The translations under genes and the position numbers were made by a program. From CAVPDE01 sp964580575 (GTDB lineage Bacteria > Desulfobacterota > DSM-4660 > Desulfatiglandales > HGW-15), in the NCBI GenBank assembly GCA_964580575.1, contig CAZOLJ010000003.1:1-64000 (forward strand): a stretch of 64,000 nucleotides of DNA. The letters run 5' to 3'. Positions within the stretch are counted from its first letter, which is position 1, and each line of letters opens with the position of its first letter. The notes beneath the pieces were generated by a model. That model was not told the DNA's origin, did not search any database, and saw only the letters and a list, made by a program, of their open reading frames with translations. This document shows positions 7,521 to 15,209 of this stretch, piece by piece.

Positions 7521-8552
7521 ATGGGCTATGGAAAGACCGGCAAAATGATTTCCACATGTCTGTCGGCGGTTCTTGTTTGTTCGTTTATGCTGGCCTGCAA
7601 TCCTGACAAAGCCCGCTCCCGCGACAAGCCTGCTGAGTTCGGCACTCATGAGCTCTCGATCGTCGTGGACGGCCATGAGCGGACATACCTCGTTCATGTT
7701 CCTGCCGCCTACAAGCCGCGAACCCCCTCGCCGCTCGTCCTCATGCTTCATGGGGGCGGAGGCACGGCCAAGGCCGCAGCCTGGGAGACAGAGTGGACGG
7801 CGAAGGCCGAAAAGGAGGGATTCATTGTCGTCTTCCCCAATGCGCTGGCGCGCGATCCAACAAAGGCGAGCAGTTTTGCGGGCAACCCTCAGCTCTGGAA
7901 TGACGGCTCCGATCGGTTTTATCCCGGCCAGAACGCTGCGGATGATGTCGGTTTCATCGCCGCCATGCTCGACGATCTCTCCGGCCGCTTCGCGGTGGAC
8001 AAGGGGCGGATTTTCGTAACCGGTTTTTCCAACGGCGCCTCCATGAGCTTCCGTGTGGGCGCGGAATTGTCGGACCGGATCGCGGCCATTGCGCCTGTGG
8101 CCGGCGCGTTGTGGTTTGATCCCCCCACGTTCAAGCATCCGGTCTCCATGTGCTACATCACGGGCACGGCCGATCCATTGAATGTCATCGAGGGGGGCGT
8201 GCCGAAGCTGGCAACCGGAGCGAGCGACAGCGTGCGGGGCAAACCAAAGCCGCCTGTGAGGGTCTCCGTCCTCAAGTGGGCCAAGGCCCTTGGGTGTCCG
8301 GCAGCGACGGCCAACGTGTCCGAGGCCAACGGCGTGCGCACAGAAACCTACTCTCCGTGCCGTGACTCCGCTGAGGTTGTCTCTATTGAGGTCGAGGGAC
8401 TGGGGCACACCTGGCCGGCGGGGAAGAGCCTCCTGCGGGAGCGCATGGTGGGGAAGACATCGAACAAGTTGCAAGCGAACGATGTGATTTGGGCGTTTTT
8501 CCGAGAACACGCACGTCCAGTCTATGATAAGAGCTATGGTAAAGGGCCTTGA
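7521..8552 (+). CDS. PHB depolymerase/feruloyl esterase-like lipoprotein (LpqC type)
   Basis: Exported serine hydrolase of the polyhydroxybutyrate depolymerase/feruloyl esterase family. The protein has 343 residues from ATG 7521 (a second ATG lies at 7545; the first gives the signal its Lys residues). The signal ends in a lipobox 'FMLAC', predicting lipidation at Cys and membrane anchoring. The oxyanion region is 'LVLMLHGGGG', the nucleophile elbow 'GFSNGASMS' (G-x-S-x-G), and the likely catalytic His is in 'VEGLGHTWPAG'. Aromatic or Cys residues (CPAATA, SPCRD) may form a disulfide. Substrate may be a short ester or polyester; no cognate polymer genes are adjacent. Confidence 0.8.
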   Translation: MGYGKTGKMISTCLSAVLVCSFMLACNPDKARSRDKPAEFGTHELSIVVDGHERTYLVHVPAAYKPRTPSPLVLMLHGGGGTAKAAAWETEWTAKAEKEGFIVVFPNALARDPTKASSFAGNPQLWNDGSDRFYPGQNAADDVGFIAAMLDDLSGRFAVDKGRIFVTGFSNGASMSFRVGAELSDRIAAIAPVAGALWFDPPTFKHPVSMCYITGTADPLNVIEGGVPKLATGASDSVRGKPKPPVRVSVLKWAKALGCPAATANVSEANGVRTETYSPCRDSAEVVSIEVEGLGHTWPAGKSLLRERMVGKTSNKLQANDVIWAFFREHARPVYDKSYGKGP

Positions 8553-8618
8553 TCGCACCGGGCAGGCTGGGATGGCGAAGGAAAAGACCGAGCCCAAGCC
8601 TTTTGGAAGGAGAAGACC

Positions 8619-9704
8619 GTGACAAAATCATTGTTTGAGCCGTTCACGCTGGGAGATCTGAAACTCAAGAACCGTATTGCCATGGCGCCCATGACCCGCG
8701 GCAGGGCAGGAGACAGCAGGATCGCTAACGAGTTGATGGCCGAGTATTATTTTCAGCGAGCCTCGACTGGGCTGATCATTACCGAAGCGACCGTGGTCTC
8801 TCGCAAGGGCAACGGCTGGGTCGGCTCCCCCGGGAGCTACACCCAGGAGATGGTTGAGGGCTGGCGCAAGGTCACCGATCACCTCAAGCCGACGGGAACG
8901 CCGATATTTTTGCAGCTTTGGCATTGCGGCAGGGCCTCGCACAGCGACTTCCACGGCGGTGAGCTGCCCGTGTCCGCTTCAGCGGTCAAGCTCAATGGCG
9001 ACAAGATCCGCACGCCCATGGGGAAGAAAGACTATGAAACGCCCCGGCCTCTCACCATTGAGGAAATCAAGGCGACGGTTGGAGATTACCGGCGGGCGGC
9101 AGAGTATGCGCAGCAAGCCGGCTTCTCGGGCATCGAAGTCCACAGCGCCAACGGCTACCTGTTGAACCAGTTTCTGGATTCCAGGAGCAACCTGCGCAGG
9201 GATCAATATGGCGGCAGACTGGAGAACAAATACCGCTTTCTCGGAGAGGTGCTTGCAGCGGTGCTGGAGGTGTGGCCGAGGCACCGGGTGGGTGTCCGGC
9301 TGAGCCCCAACGGGGTGTTTAACGATATGGGGAGCCCGGATTTCCGCGAAACCTATCTCTTCACCATCAAGCAGTTGAGCGCGCTGGATCTTGGATATGT
9401 GCACATCATGGACGGTCTTGCCTTCGGTTTTCACCGGCAGGGGGAGCCGATGACGCTCGCTGAATTCAGAGAGCACTACAAAGGCGTGATCATCGGCAAC
9501 TGCGGGTACACGGGTGAAGATGCGGAGCAGCGCATTGCCGCGGGCAATGCAGACATGGCGGCCTTCGGCCGACCGTTTATCACCAACCCCGACCTGCCGG
9601 AGCGACTGAAAAACGGCTGGCCCCTCAACCCCTTTGACGACATGGCTTTCTGGTATACGCCCGGTGCAGAAGGATACACCGACTACAAGCCCTATTCGGC
9701 TTGA
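8619..9704 (+). CDS. Old Yellow Enzyme-type alkene reductase (NADH:flavin oxidoreductase)
   Basis: FMN-dependent reductase of electrophilic C=C bonds (enones, nitro-olefins, maleimides), cytosolic. It has 361 residues, with GTG start at 8619 behind GGAAGGAG. Typical OYE landmarks are 'LKNRIAMAPMTRGRA' (FMN contact), 'PIFLQLWHCGRASH', and 'GIEVHSANGYLLNQFLD' with the H-x-x-N pair that binds substrate. 'DSRSNLRRDQYGG' and 'NRYRF'-like (ENKYRFLGEV) are conserved. 'ADMAAFGRPFITNPDLPERL' forms the C-terminal FMN phosphate site. The length and gap-free alignment suggest a functional NemA/OYE-class enzyme. It is separated by 66 bp from the esterase and may be co-transcribed. Confidence 0.9.
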   Translation: MTKSLFEPFTLGDLKLKNRIAMAPMTRGRAGDSRIANELMAEYYFQRASTGLIITEATVVSRKGNGWVGSPGSYTQEMVEGWRKVTDHLKPTGTPIFLQLWHCGRASHSDFHGGELPVSASAVKLNGDKIRTPMGKKDYETPRPLTIEEIKATVGDYRRAAEYAQQAGFSGIEVHSANGYLLNQFLDSRSNLRRDQYGGRLENKYRFLGEVLAAVLEVWPRHRVGVRLSPNGVFNDMGSPDFRETYLFTIKQLSALDLGYVHIMDGLAFGFHRQGEPMTLAEFREHYKGVIIGNCGYTGEDAEQRIAAGNADMAAFGRPFITNPDLPERLKNGWPLNPFDDMAFWYTPGAEGYTDYKPYSA

Positions 9705-9759
9705 AGCGTCGGAGACAATGCCATGGGGGAATGGGGATACCAAGTGATAGGGAGATGGA

Positions 9760-9969
9760 TTGCTTGTTGGGATTGTGGCCCTGGCGCTTTGTTTTAGCGG
9801 GCCTGCGGGTGCACAGACGAAGAACCCCTGCGCGGAGGATGCAACGAAGCTCTGCAAGGACGTGAAGCCGGGTGCGGGACGAATCGTGAATTGTCTCAAG
9901 GAGAATGAAAAACAGTTGTCCCCCGAGTGCCGGGAGAAGTTGTCGCAGAAAAGGACAAAGGCCCAGTAA
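9760..9969 (+). CDS. small secreted cysteine-rich repeat protein
   Basis: The 69-residue protein starts at TTG 9760 behind GGGAGATGGA; an upstream in-frame TAG at 9748 excludes an earlier start. A signal peptide (LVGIVALALCFSGPAGA) is followed by one Cys-rich repeat with the pattern C-x7-C-x11-C-x12-C (from NPCAEDATKLCKD through VNCLKEN to SPECREKL). This resembles the cysteine-rich GLG1-type repeat found in small periplasmic bacterial proteins. Function unknown. It lies in line with the OYE and hydrolase genes. Confidence 0.6.
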   Translation: MLVGIVALALCFSGPAGAQTKNPCAEDATKLCKDVKPGAGRIVNCLKENEKQLSPECREKLSQKRTKAQ

Positions 9970-10110
9970 ACCTCAATAAGGTATCAGATGGCGCTGCGCA
10001 AGGACAGGGGTACTCGAAAGAGGTGTGGCGCCCTTCTCTGCATTGGGTGTTCGCCTGTGGACATCATCGGAAAACAGGACGTGCGCGAAAGAGGAGACCG
10101 GAGACTGAGA

Positions 10111-11130
10111 ATGGTGCTGATTTCTATCCTGATATCTGTTGTGGTCTATTTCGGGATTGCTGCCGTGCTGATTGTCACCGGCAAGCCCGGCAAACCGGAT
10201 AGGGATGAAACGGGATTGGATTTCAAGGGGCTGTTCATTGATTACAGCGGGCTGCCTGAATTAAAGCAGTTCCGCGCCAGGGACGGGGCGGTTCTCTCCT
10301 ACAGGCACTACCCATCTCTTTCAGAAAAGATTCTGATCCTCTTGCACGGCTCAGGGTACCACAGCAGGTACTTGTTTCCTTTGGCCAGATTCATCAGCAC
10401 CCAGGGTCTCGCTCACGTCTACACACCGGATCTGAGAGGGCACGGTCAAGAACCTGTGCGCAGAGGCGATGTGGACTATATCGGACAACTTGCAGACGAT
10501 GTTGCCGATCTCATTGCCGTAGCCCGTAGGGATCATCCTGATGCCATGGTCATCGTCGGAGGGCACTCCTCCGGTGGCGGTCTGGCAGTTCGCTTTGCAG
10601 GAAGCCGGTGCGGAAAAGAGGCGGATGCCTATTTATTGCTCTCGCCCTTTCTGAAATACAATGCCCCTACCATGCGGCCCCATTCGGGAGGATGGGCAGA
10701 ACCCTATACGAGGCGCATAGTGGGTTTGGTGATGCTGAACAATGTGGGGATTCGCTGGTTCAATCACCTGCCCGTCATCCGTTTCAATATGCCCGAGAAT
10801 GCCCGTGACGGGTCCGAAACCTTGTCTTACTCCTTTCGACTCAACTCGGCGTACGCGCCGCAGGACTACAAGAAAGATCTCAGCGCCATCAGGCAGCCGT
10901 TGCTGGTCGTGGTTGGAACAGCAGATGAAGCTTTTGAAGCAAGCCAATTCAAGCCCGTCATTTCCCAGTATACTTCCGGCCAGGTGGTACTGTTGGACGG
11001 CGTAACCCATATGGGCGTTGTTGTGGGCAAGGAAATCCACTCCACGATAGGGCCATGGCTCAGAAATCTGACAGGTGGGAAGCTTGATCAGAGGGCAGCC
11101 AACCCTAACAATATCTTTACAGAACGCTAA
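10111..11130 (+). CDS. membrane-anchored alpha/beta hydrolase (S33/lysophospholipase type)
   Basis: The 339-residue protein starts at ATG 10111 (MVLISILISVVVYFG); the frame is open to 9988 without similarity, and the chosen start puts a single membrane helix (about residues 2-24) at the N-terminus. The hydrolase core has 'EKILILLHGSGYHSRYL' (oxyanion loop HGSG), 'HVYTPDLRGHG', nucleophile elbow 'GGHSSGGGLA' (G-H-S-S-G), acid region 'VVVGTADEAF' and catalytic His in 'GVTHMGVV'. This is the lysophospholipase/monoglyceride lipase-like S33 fold. The stop codon overlaps the Pho box of phoB. Substrate unknown. Confidence 0.8.
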   Translation: MVLISILISVVVYFGIAAVLIVTGKPGKPDRDETGLDFKGLFIDYSGLPELKQFRARDGAVLSYRHYPSLSEKILILLHGSGYHSRYLFPLARFISTQGLAHVYTPDLRGHGQEPVRRGDVDYIGQLADDVADLIAVARRDHPDAMVIVGGHSSGGGLAVRFAGSRCGKEADAYLLLSPFLKYNAPTMRPHSGGWAEPYTRRIVGLVMLNNVGIRWFNHLPVIRFNMPENARDGSETLSYSFRLNSAYAPQDYKKDLSAIRQPLLVVVGTADEAFEASQFKPVISQYTSGQVVLLDGVTHMGVVVGKEIHSTIGPWLRNLTGGKLDQRAANPNNIFTER

Positions 11131-11153
11131 CATGATGCTAACATGCTTATATT
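11105..11153 (+). promoter_or_regulatory. Pho box (four 11-bp units) and promoter of phoB
   Basis: CTAAC, TTTAC, CTAAC and CTAAC begin at 11105, 11116, 11127 and 11138, an exact 11-bp period, which is the geometry of tandem PhoB half-sites. A TATATT (11148-11153) follows as the likely -10. The array overlaps the end of the upstream hydrolase gene. It predicts phosphate-starvation autoregulation of phoBR. Confidence 0.7.
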
Positions 11154-11186
11154 ACTTTGGAAACAATTTCGTTTTCCAGGAAAACC

Positions 11187-11873
11187 ATGGCCAAGCAAAA
11201 GATCCTTGCCGTCGATGATGAAGAAGACATCCTTGAACTTCTCCGATTCAATCTCACCAAAGAGGGATTTTCAGTGACGGGCGCCTCTTCAGGGGAAGAA
11301 GCCCTGAAGTCGGCCCTTTCCCATAAACCCGATCTGATTCTCCTTGATCTCTTGTTGCCGGGCATGGACGGCCTGGAAGTGGCCAGACGCCTGAAAAAGG
11401 AAGAACCCACCAAAGAGATCCCTATTATTATGGTTACGGCCAAAGGCGAGGAAGCGGACATCGTGACGGGACTGGAGGTGGGGGCCGAGGATTACATCAC
11501 CAAGCCTTTCAGCCGCAAGGTGCTGATCGCTCGGGTTCGCGCGGTCCTCAGGAGAAAAACGGCTGCTCCGGCCGATGATCAGGAAGTCTTGACGGTTCAC
11601 GATCTCACGATTCATCCGGGCCGGCGCGAGGTGCTGGTGAAGGGAAAGCCCGTGGTGCTGACGTTTACGGAATTCGGAATCCTGAATTTCCTTGCGAGGA
11701 GGCCCGGCTGGGTTTTCACCCGATCCCAGATCGTGGACGCGGTCAAGGGCGATGAGTATTTCGTGACCGACCGCGCTGTGGACGTGCAGATTGTGGGGCT
11801 GAGGAAAAAGCTCGGGAGCGCCGCAAGAGTCATAGACACCGTTCGCGGCGTGGGGTACCGCTTCAAGGAATAA
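11187..11873 (+). CDS. phoB: phosphate regulon response regulator PhoB
   Basis: OmpR/PhoB-class transcription factor that activates the Pho regulon when phosphorylated by PhoR. The 228-residue protein starts at ATG 11187 (MAKQKILAVDDEED) behind AGGAAA. The receiver domain (1-120) shows the acidic pair 'VDDEED', phospho-acceptor Asp in 'LILLDLLLPGMDG', Thr in 'IIMVTAKGEE' and Lys in 'YITKPFS'. The winged-helix domain (about 130-228) ends with 'DTVRGVGYRFKE', typical of PhoB. phoR starts 3 nt after the stop, so both are on one transcript, preceded by the Pho box at 11105. Confidence 0.93.
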   Translation: MAKQKILAVDDEEDILELLRFNLTKEGFSVTGASSGEEALKSALSHKPDLILLDLLLPGMDGLEVARRLKKEEPTKEIPIIMVTAKGEEADIVTGLEVGAEDYITKPFSRKVLIARVRAVLRRKTAAPADDQEVLTVHDLTIHPGRREVLVKGKPVVLTFTEFGILNFLARRPGWVFTRSQIVDAVKGDEYFVTDRAVDVQIVGLRKKLGSAARVIDTVRGVGYRFKE

Positions 11874-11876
11874 GCC

Positions 11877-13658
11877 ATGGCTGAGAAAAAGAGCTTGATG
11901 TGGCATGTCTTTTTTCCCAACCTCCTGGTCATCCTGGTTTCGCTGGTGGCGTTGACCTGGTTAGCCTCGAATTACATGAGGCACTTCTTCCTGGAAAAGA
12001 TTCAGGACGATCTTCAAAGCCGGGCCCTTCTTTTCGAGAACTACATCCTGGAGCATGTGGAGCCTCTTGATGAAGAGAGCATTGATCGCCTCTGCAAAAG
12101 AATCGGTCCCTCGGCGTTTACCAGGCTCACGGTGATTCTTCCTTCCGGCAGCGTGATCGGGGATTCCGAAGAAGATCCTCAGAAGATGGACAACCACCTC
12201 GACCGTCCCGAGATCCTGAACGCCATGGAAAAGGATGTGGGCGCCTCTACCAGGTACAGTCCAACCCTGGGAAAGCAACTGATGTACGTGGCTGTGCCGC
12301 TCAAGAGGAACACCCGAACCGTGGCCTTTGTGCGGGCGGCGATCGAGGTGGATTCGGTGGACAGAGATATTGAGGCCATCCAGATAAAGATGGCTTTCTC
12401 CGGGCTGATTATTGCAGGGCTCGCCGCCCTGCTGAGCTTGCTGGTCTCCCACGGGATCAGAAGGCCTATGGAAGAAATCCGAAGGGGCGTGGAACGGTTT
12501 TCTCGCGGAGATTTTCAGAATCCCCTGCCGGTGTCGGCTATTAAAGAGATCGGCGAGCTCTCCGAGACCCTGAACACCATGGCCCAGGAGCTGCAGAAGA
12601 CGGTCTCCACGATCACGGAGCAGCGAAACGAGCTGGGGGCTGTCCTCTCCAGCATGGCGGAAGGCGTGCTGGCCATGGATATGGAAGAGCGGATCATCGG
12701 CATGAATCACGCCGCTTCCGTGCTTTTTGAATGCGATCCGAAGCAGGTGCAGGGACGGACCATCCAGGAAGTGATTCGCCATCCGGAACTGCAGAGCCTG
12801 GTGACCAAGGCCCTGGCCAGCGAAGAGGCTGTGGAAAGGGACGTGGTCCTTTACCTGAAGGAAGAAAGAGTCCTTAACGGGCACGCCACCATTCTTAGCA
12901 ATGGAGAGGGCAAGCGGGTGGGTGTCCTGGTCGTGCTCAACGATATCACCCGTCTCAGGAAACTGGAGAACATCCGCAAGGATTTCGTCGCCAATGTGTC
13001 CCACGAAATCAAGACCCCCATCACCGCGATCAAAGGGTTTGTGGAGACGCTGAAGGACGGCGCCATGCAAAGCTCCCAGGATGCGGAGCGGTTTCTCGGG
13101 ATCATCCAGAACCATGTTCAGAGGCTCGAAGCGCTGGTTGAGGACCTTTTGAGCCTTTCACGGATCGAAGAGGAGACCGAGAAGGAGGCGATTGTCCTGG
13201 AAGAGAAGCTCATCAAGGACGTGCTCGCGGGCGCCCTTCAACTTTGCCAGGCCAAGTCAGAGCCCAAGCAAATTCGAATCGGGCTCTCCTGCCGGGACGA
13301 CGTGGTGGCGAAGATCAACCCGTCCCTTCTGGAACAGGCGGTGGTGAACCTGTTGGATAATGCCATCAAGTATAGTGAACCGGGAAAGAGCGTTTGGGTC
13401 CAAGTGGATACGATGCCTAAGGAGATCCTGATCCAAGTTCGCGATGAGGGGTGCGGGATAGAGAAACAACACCAGGAGCGCCTTTTTGAGCGCTTTTACC
13501 GTGTGGACAAGGCCCGGAGCCGCAAGCAGGGGGGAACCGGGCTGGGTCTTGCGATCGTCAAGCACATCATGGAAGCCCATGGGGGCCGGGTGTCGGTTGA
13601 AAGCCAGCCTGGCCGGGGGAGCGCTTTCACTCTCCATTTGCCCCGAGTTTCCTCTTAA
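11877..13658 (+). CDS. phoR: phosphate regulon sensor histidine kinase PhoR
   Basis: Membrane sensor kinase of 593 residues that phosphorylates PhoB under phosphate limitation and works with PstSCAB-PhoU. The order is: TM1 (about 13-32), a periplasmic domain of about 130 residues, TM2 (about 168-187), HAMP (about 190-240), a PAS domain (about 250-345), then HisKA with the H-box 'VSHEIKTPITAIKGF'. The HATPase has 'NLLDNAIKYS' (N box), 'RDEGCGIEK' (G1) and 'GTGLGLAIVKHIMEAHGG' (G2). The large periplasmic sensor is longer than in E. coli PhoR but usual for the PnpS/PhoR type with HAMP and PAS. It is coupled to phoB with a 3-nt gap. Confidence 0.92.
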   Translation: MAEKKSLMWHVFFPNLLVILVSLVALTWLASNYMRHFFLEKIQDDLQSRALLFENYILEHVEPLDEESIDRLCKRIGPSAFTRLTVILPSGSVIGDSEEDPQKMDNHLDRPEILNAMEKDVGASTRYSPTLGKQLMYVAVPLKRNTRTVAFVRAAIEVDSVDRDIEAIQIKMAFSGLIIAGLAALLSLLVSHGIRRPMEEIRRGVERFSRGDFQNPLPVSAIKEIGELSETLNTMAQELQKTVSTITEQRNELGAVLSSMAEGVLAMDMEERIIGMNHAASVLFECDPKQVQGRTIQEVIRHPELQSLVTKALASEEAVERDVVLYLKEERVLNGHATILSNGEGKRVGVLVVLNDITRLRKLENIRKDFVANVSHEIKTPITAIKGFVETLKDGAMQSSQDAERFLGIIQNHVQRLEALVEDLLSLSRIEEETEKEAIVLEEKLIKDVLAGALQLCQAKSEPKQIRIGLSCRDDVVAKINPSLLEQAVVNLLDNAIKYSEPGKSVWVQVDTMPKEILIQVRDEGCGIEKQHQERLFERFYRVDKARSRKQGGTGLGLAIVKHIMEAHGGRVSVESQPGRGSAFTLHLPRVSS

Positions 13659-13717
13659 GAGCCCCCCCAGGAATCATTCCTTTGCCTTCCAACCCTCCCT
13701 TCAGGGGCAACCCATGA

Positions 13718-13771
13718 GTAAGCAGTATGAAGTAGGCAGCAAGCAGAAGGGAAAACTGCCTACTTGCTTAC
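13718..13771 (+). terminator. hairpin downstream of phoR
   Basis: aagtaggcag (13730-13739) pairs with ctgcctactt (13756-13765), and the outer gtaagc/gcttac can extend it. It sits 60 nt after the phoR stop and before the pstS Pho box. It lacks a long T-run (only tggtttt), so termination strength is uncertain. Confidence 0.45.
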
Positions 13772-13802
13772 TGGTTTTGCCGCCGCCAAATCTCTCCGAA
13801 TC

Positions 13803-13858
13803 CTAACCTGTTTCTAACAATTTCCTAACAAACCATCTCTAATTTCTTTTTGAATAAT
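13803..13858 (+). promoter_or_regulatory. Pho box (three 11-bp units) upstream of pstS
   Basis: CTAAC starts at 13803, 13814 and 13825, with an exact 11-bp period and the fuller unit yCTAAC. An AATAAT (13853-13858) lies 24 bp after the last unit and may be the -10. The site is 255 bp ahead of the pstS start because the palindromic element at 13858-13993 lies between. The same unit occurs in the phoB Pho box, which supports the assignment. Confidence 0.7.
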
Positions 13859-13993
13859 GATGCGTTTGCGAAAAGCCCGAAAACATCGCCCTACGTCATT
13901 CCGGCAAAAGCCGGAATCCAGGAATACAAAGAACCTATGGACCCCGGCTTTCGCCGGGGTGACGGCGTGGAGTGCTTTTTTCGAGTTCATCAA
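13858..13993. repeat. palindromic MITE-like element, copy 2, in the pstS leader
   Basis: About 136 bp with ends tgatgcgtttgcgaaaagc and (reverse complement) ttgatgaactcgaaaaaagc, plus the internal hairpins gtcattccggcaaaagccgg and accccggctttcgccggggt, as in copy 1. It lies between the Pho box/-10 and the pstS ribosome site and would be transcribed as part of the pstS 5' leader. Confidence 0.75.
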
Positions 13994-14083
13994 CAATGGC
14001 AAATGAGGAATGCAGAATGATCGATGCATTGGGTTGCGGCCTTTGGCCGGTAGGATGAAACTTAAAAAGGAGGATTTGGAACG

Positions 14084-15067
14084 ATGAGAAATTGGAAAGC
14101 GTTGAGTGTTGCAGTAGTAGGGGTGATCGCAGGGTTTGCTTTGGCGGCGCCGGTGTCGGCCGTTGACGTGGATTCCAAGCTGGCGGATTACAAGGCAGTG
14201 AGCGGAGTGTCCGGCAAGATCAAGTCGATCGGATCAGACACGCTGAACAACCTGATGGCTCTTTGGTCTGAAGGGTACCGGTCAAATTATCCGGGCGTTC
14301 AAATCGAGATCGAAGGCAAGGGTTCTACCACAGCACCTCCGGCTCTGATCGAAGGAACGGCCCAGTTCGGCCCCATGTCCCGGGAGATGAAATCCGAGGA
14401 AGAAGGGACTTTCGAGAAAAAGCACGGCTACAAGCCCGCTCGGATTCGGGTAGCTGTGGATGCGCTGGCGGTCTTTGTCCACAAAGACAACCCCATCAAG
14501 GGCTTGACCCTCCAGCAGCTGGATGCTATTTTCTCAAAGACCCGCAAGGGCGGATTGGCCAAGGAAATCAAAACGTGGGGCGATTTGGGGCTCACAGGTG
14601 AATGGGCGGACAAGCCGATTTCTCTCTATGGCCGTAATTCGGCTTCCGGCACCTACGGCTATTTCAAGGAAGTGGCCCTTTTCAAGGGAGACTACAAGGA
14701 CCAGGTCAAGGAGCAGCCCGGGTCCTCAGCCGTGATTCAAGGGATAGCCTCAGACAAGTATGCCATAGGGTATTCCGGAGTAGGGTACAAGACAGCGGAT
14801 GTGAGAATTGTACCCATCGCCGTGAAAGAGGGCCAGGCCTTTTATGATGCGGATGCGAAAAACGCTTACAGCGGGGATTACCCGTTGTCCCGGTTTCTCT
14901 ACATCTACATGAATAAGAACCCCAATCAGGAGCTGGATCCCCTTCGCAAAGAGTTCATCAAGTTTGTTTTCTCCAAGGCGGGGCAGCAGATTGTGGTCAA
15001 GGACGGTTTTTTCCCTGTGTCAAGCGACATCGCTCAAAAAGACATGGCAGCTTTGGGCATCAAGTAA
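14084..15067 (+). CDS. pstS: phosphate ABC transporter substrate-binding protein PstS
   Basis: Periplasmic phosphate-binding protein, 327 residues. It begins MRNWKALSVAVVGVIAGFAL after AAAGGAGG and has a signal peptide ending near VSAVDVDS. The phosphate-binding motifs are visible: 'IKSIGSDTLNNLMALW', 'IEIEGKGSTTAPPALIEGTAQFGPMSR' (in shortened form, GKGSTTAPPALIEG) and 'ISLYGRNSASGTYGYF'. It belongs to the PstS group with an added linker around 'KEQPGSSAVIQGIASDKYAIGY'. It is the first gene of pstS-pstC-pstA-pstB-phoU. A hairpin 86 nt after its stop (15153-15182) could make it more abundant than the permease subunits. It is controlled by the Pho box at 13803. Confidence 0.92.
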   Translation: MRNWKALSVAVVGVIAGFALAAPVSAVDVDSKLADYKAVSGVSGKIKSIGSDTLNNLMALWSEGYRSNYPGVQIEIEGKGSTTAPPALIEGTAQFGPMSREMKSEEEGTFEKKHGYKPARIRVAVDALAVFVHKDNPIKGLTLQQLDAIFSKTRKGGLAKEIKTWGDLGLTGEWADKPISLYGRNSASGTYGYFKEVALFKGDYKDQVKEQPGSSAVIQGIASDKYAIGYSGVGYKTADVRIVPIAVKEGQAFYDADAKNAYSGDYPLSRFLYIYMNKNPNQELDPLRKEFIKFVFSKAGQQIVVKDGFFPVSSDIAQKDMAALGIK

Positions 15068-15152
15068 GCACCAGACCCGGTCCCCGGACCCAAGCCATGG
15101 GGTTCGCATCGAGCCCGGGGTGAAGGTCTTCACTCTATCATCATTAAGGATA

Positions 15153-15182
15153 GGGCGGTTCCTGGATGACCAGGCTCCGCCC
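15153..15182 (+). terminator. strong hairpin between pstS and pstC
   Basis: gggcgg (15153-15158) pairs with ccgccc (15177-15182), and cctgg (15161-15165) with ccagg (15170-15174); ctttcctttc follows. It probably causes partial termination or protects the pstS mRNA 3' end, so that the binding protein is made in excess of the membrane subunits. Confidence 0.6.
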
Positions 15183-15209
15183 CTTTCCTTTCAATAGGTT
15201 TTTGAGACT

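Noticed and set aside
6988..7548. 186-codon plus-strand open frame before the esterase
   Set aside because: No domain or motif, unlike-coding composition, and it overlaps both the Tat leader and the esterase start in another frame.
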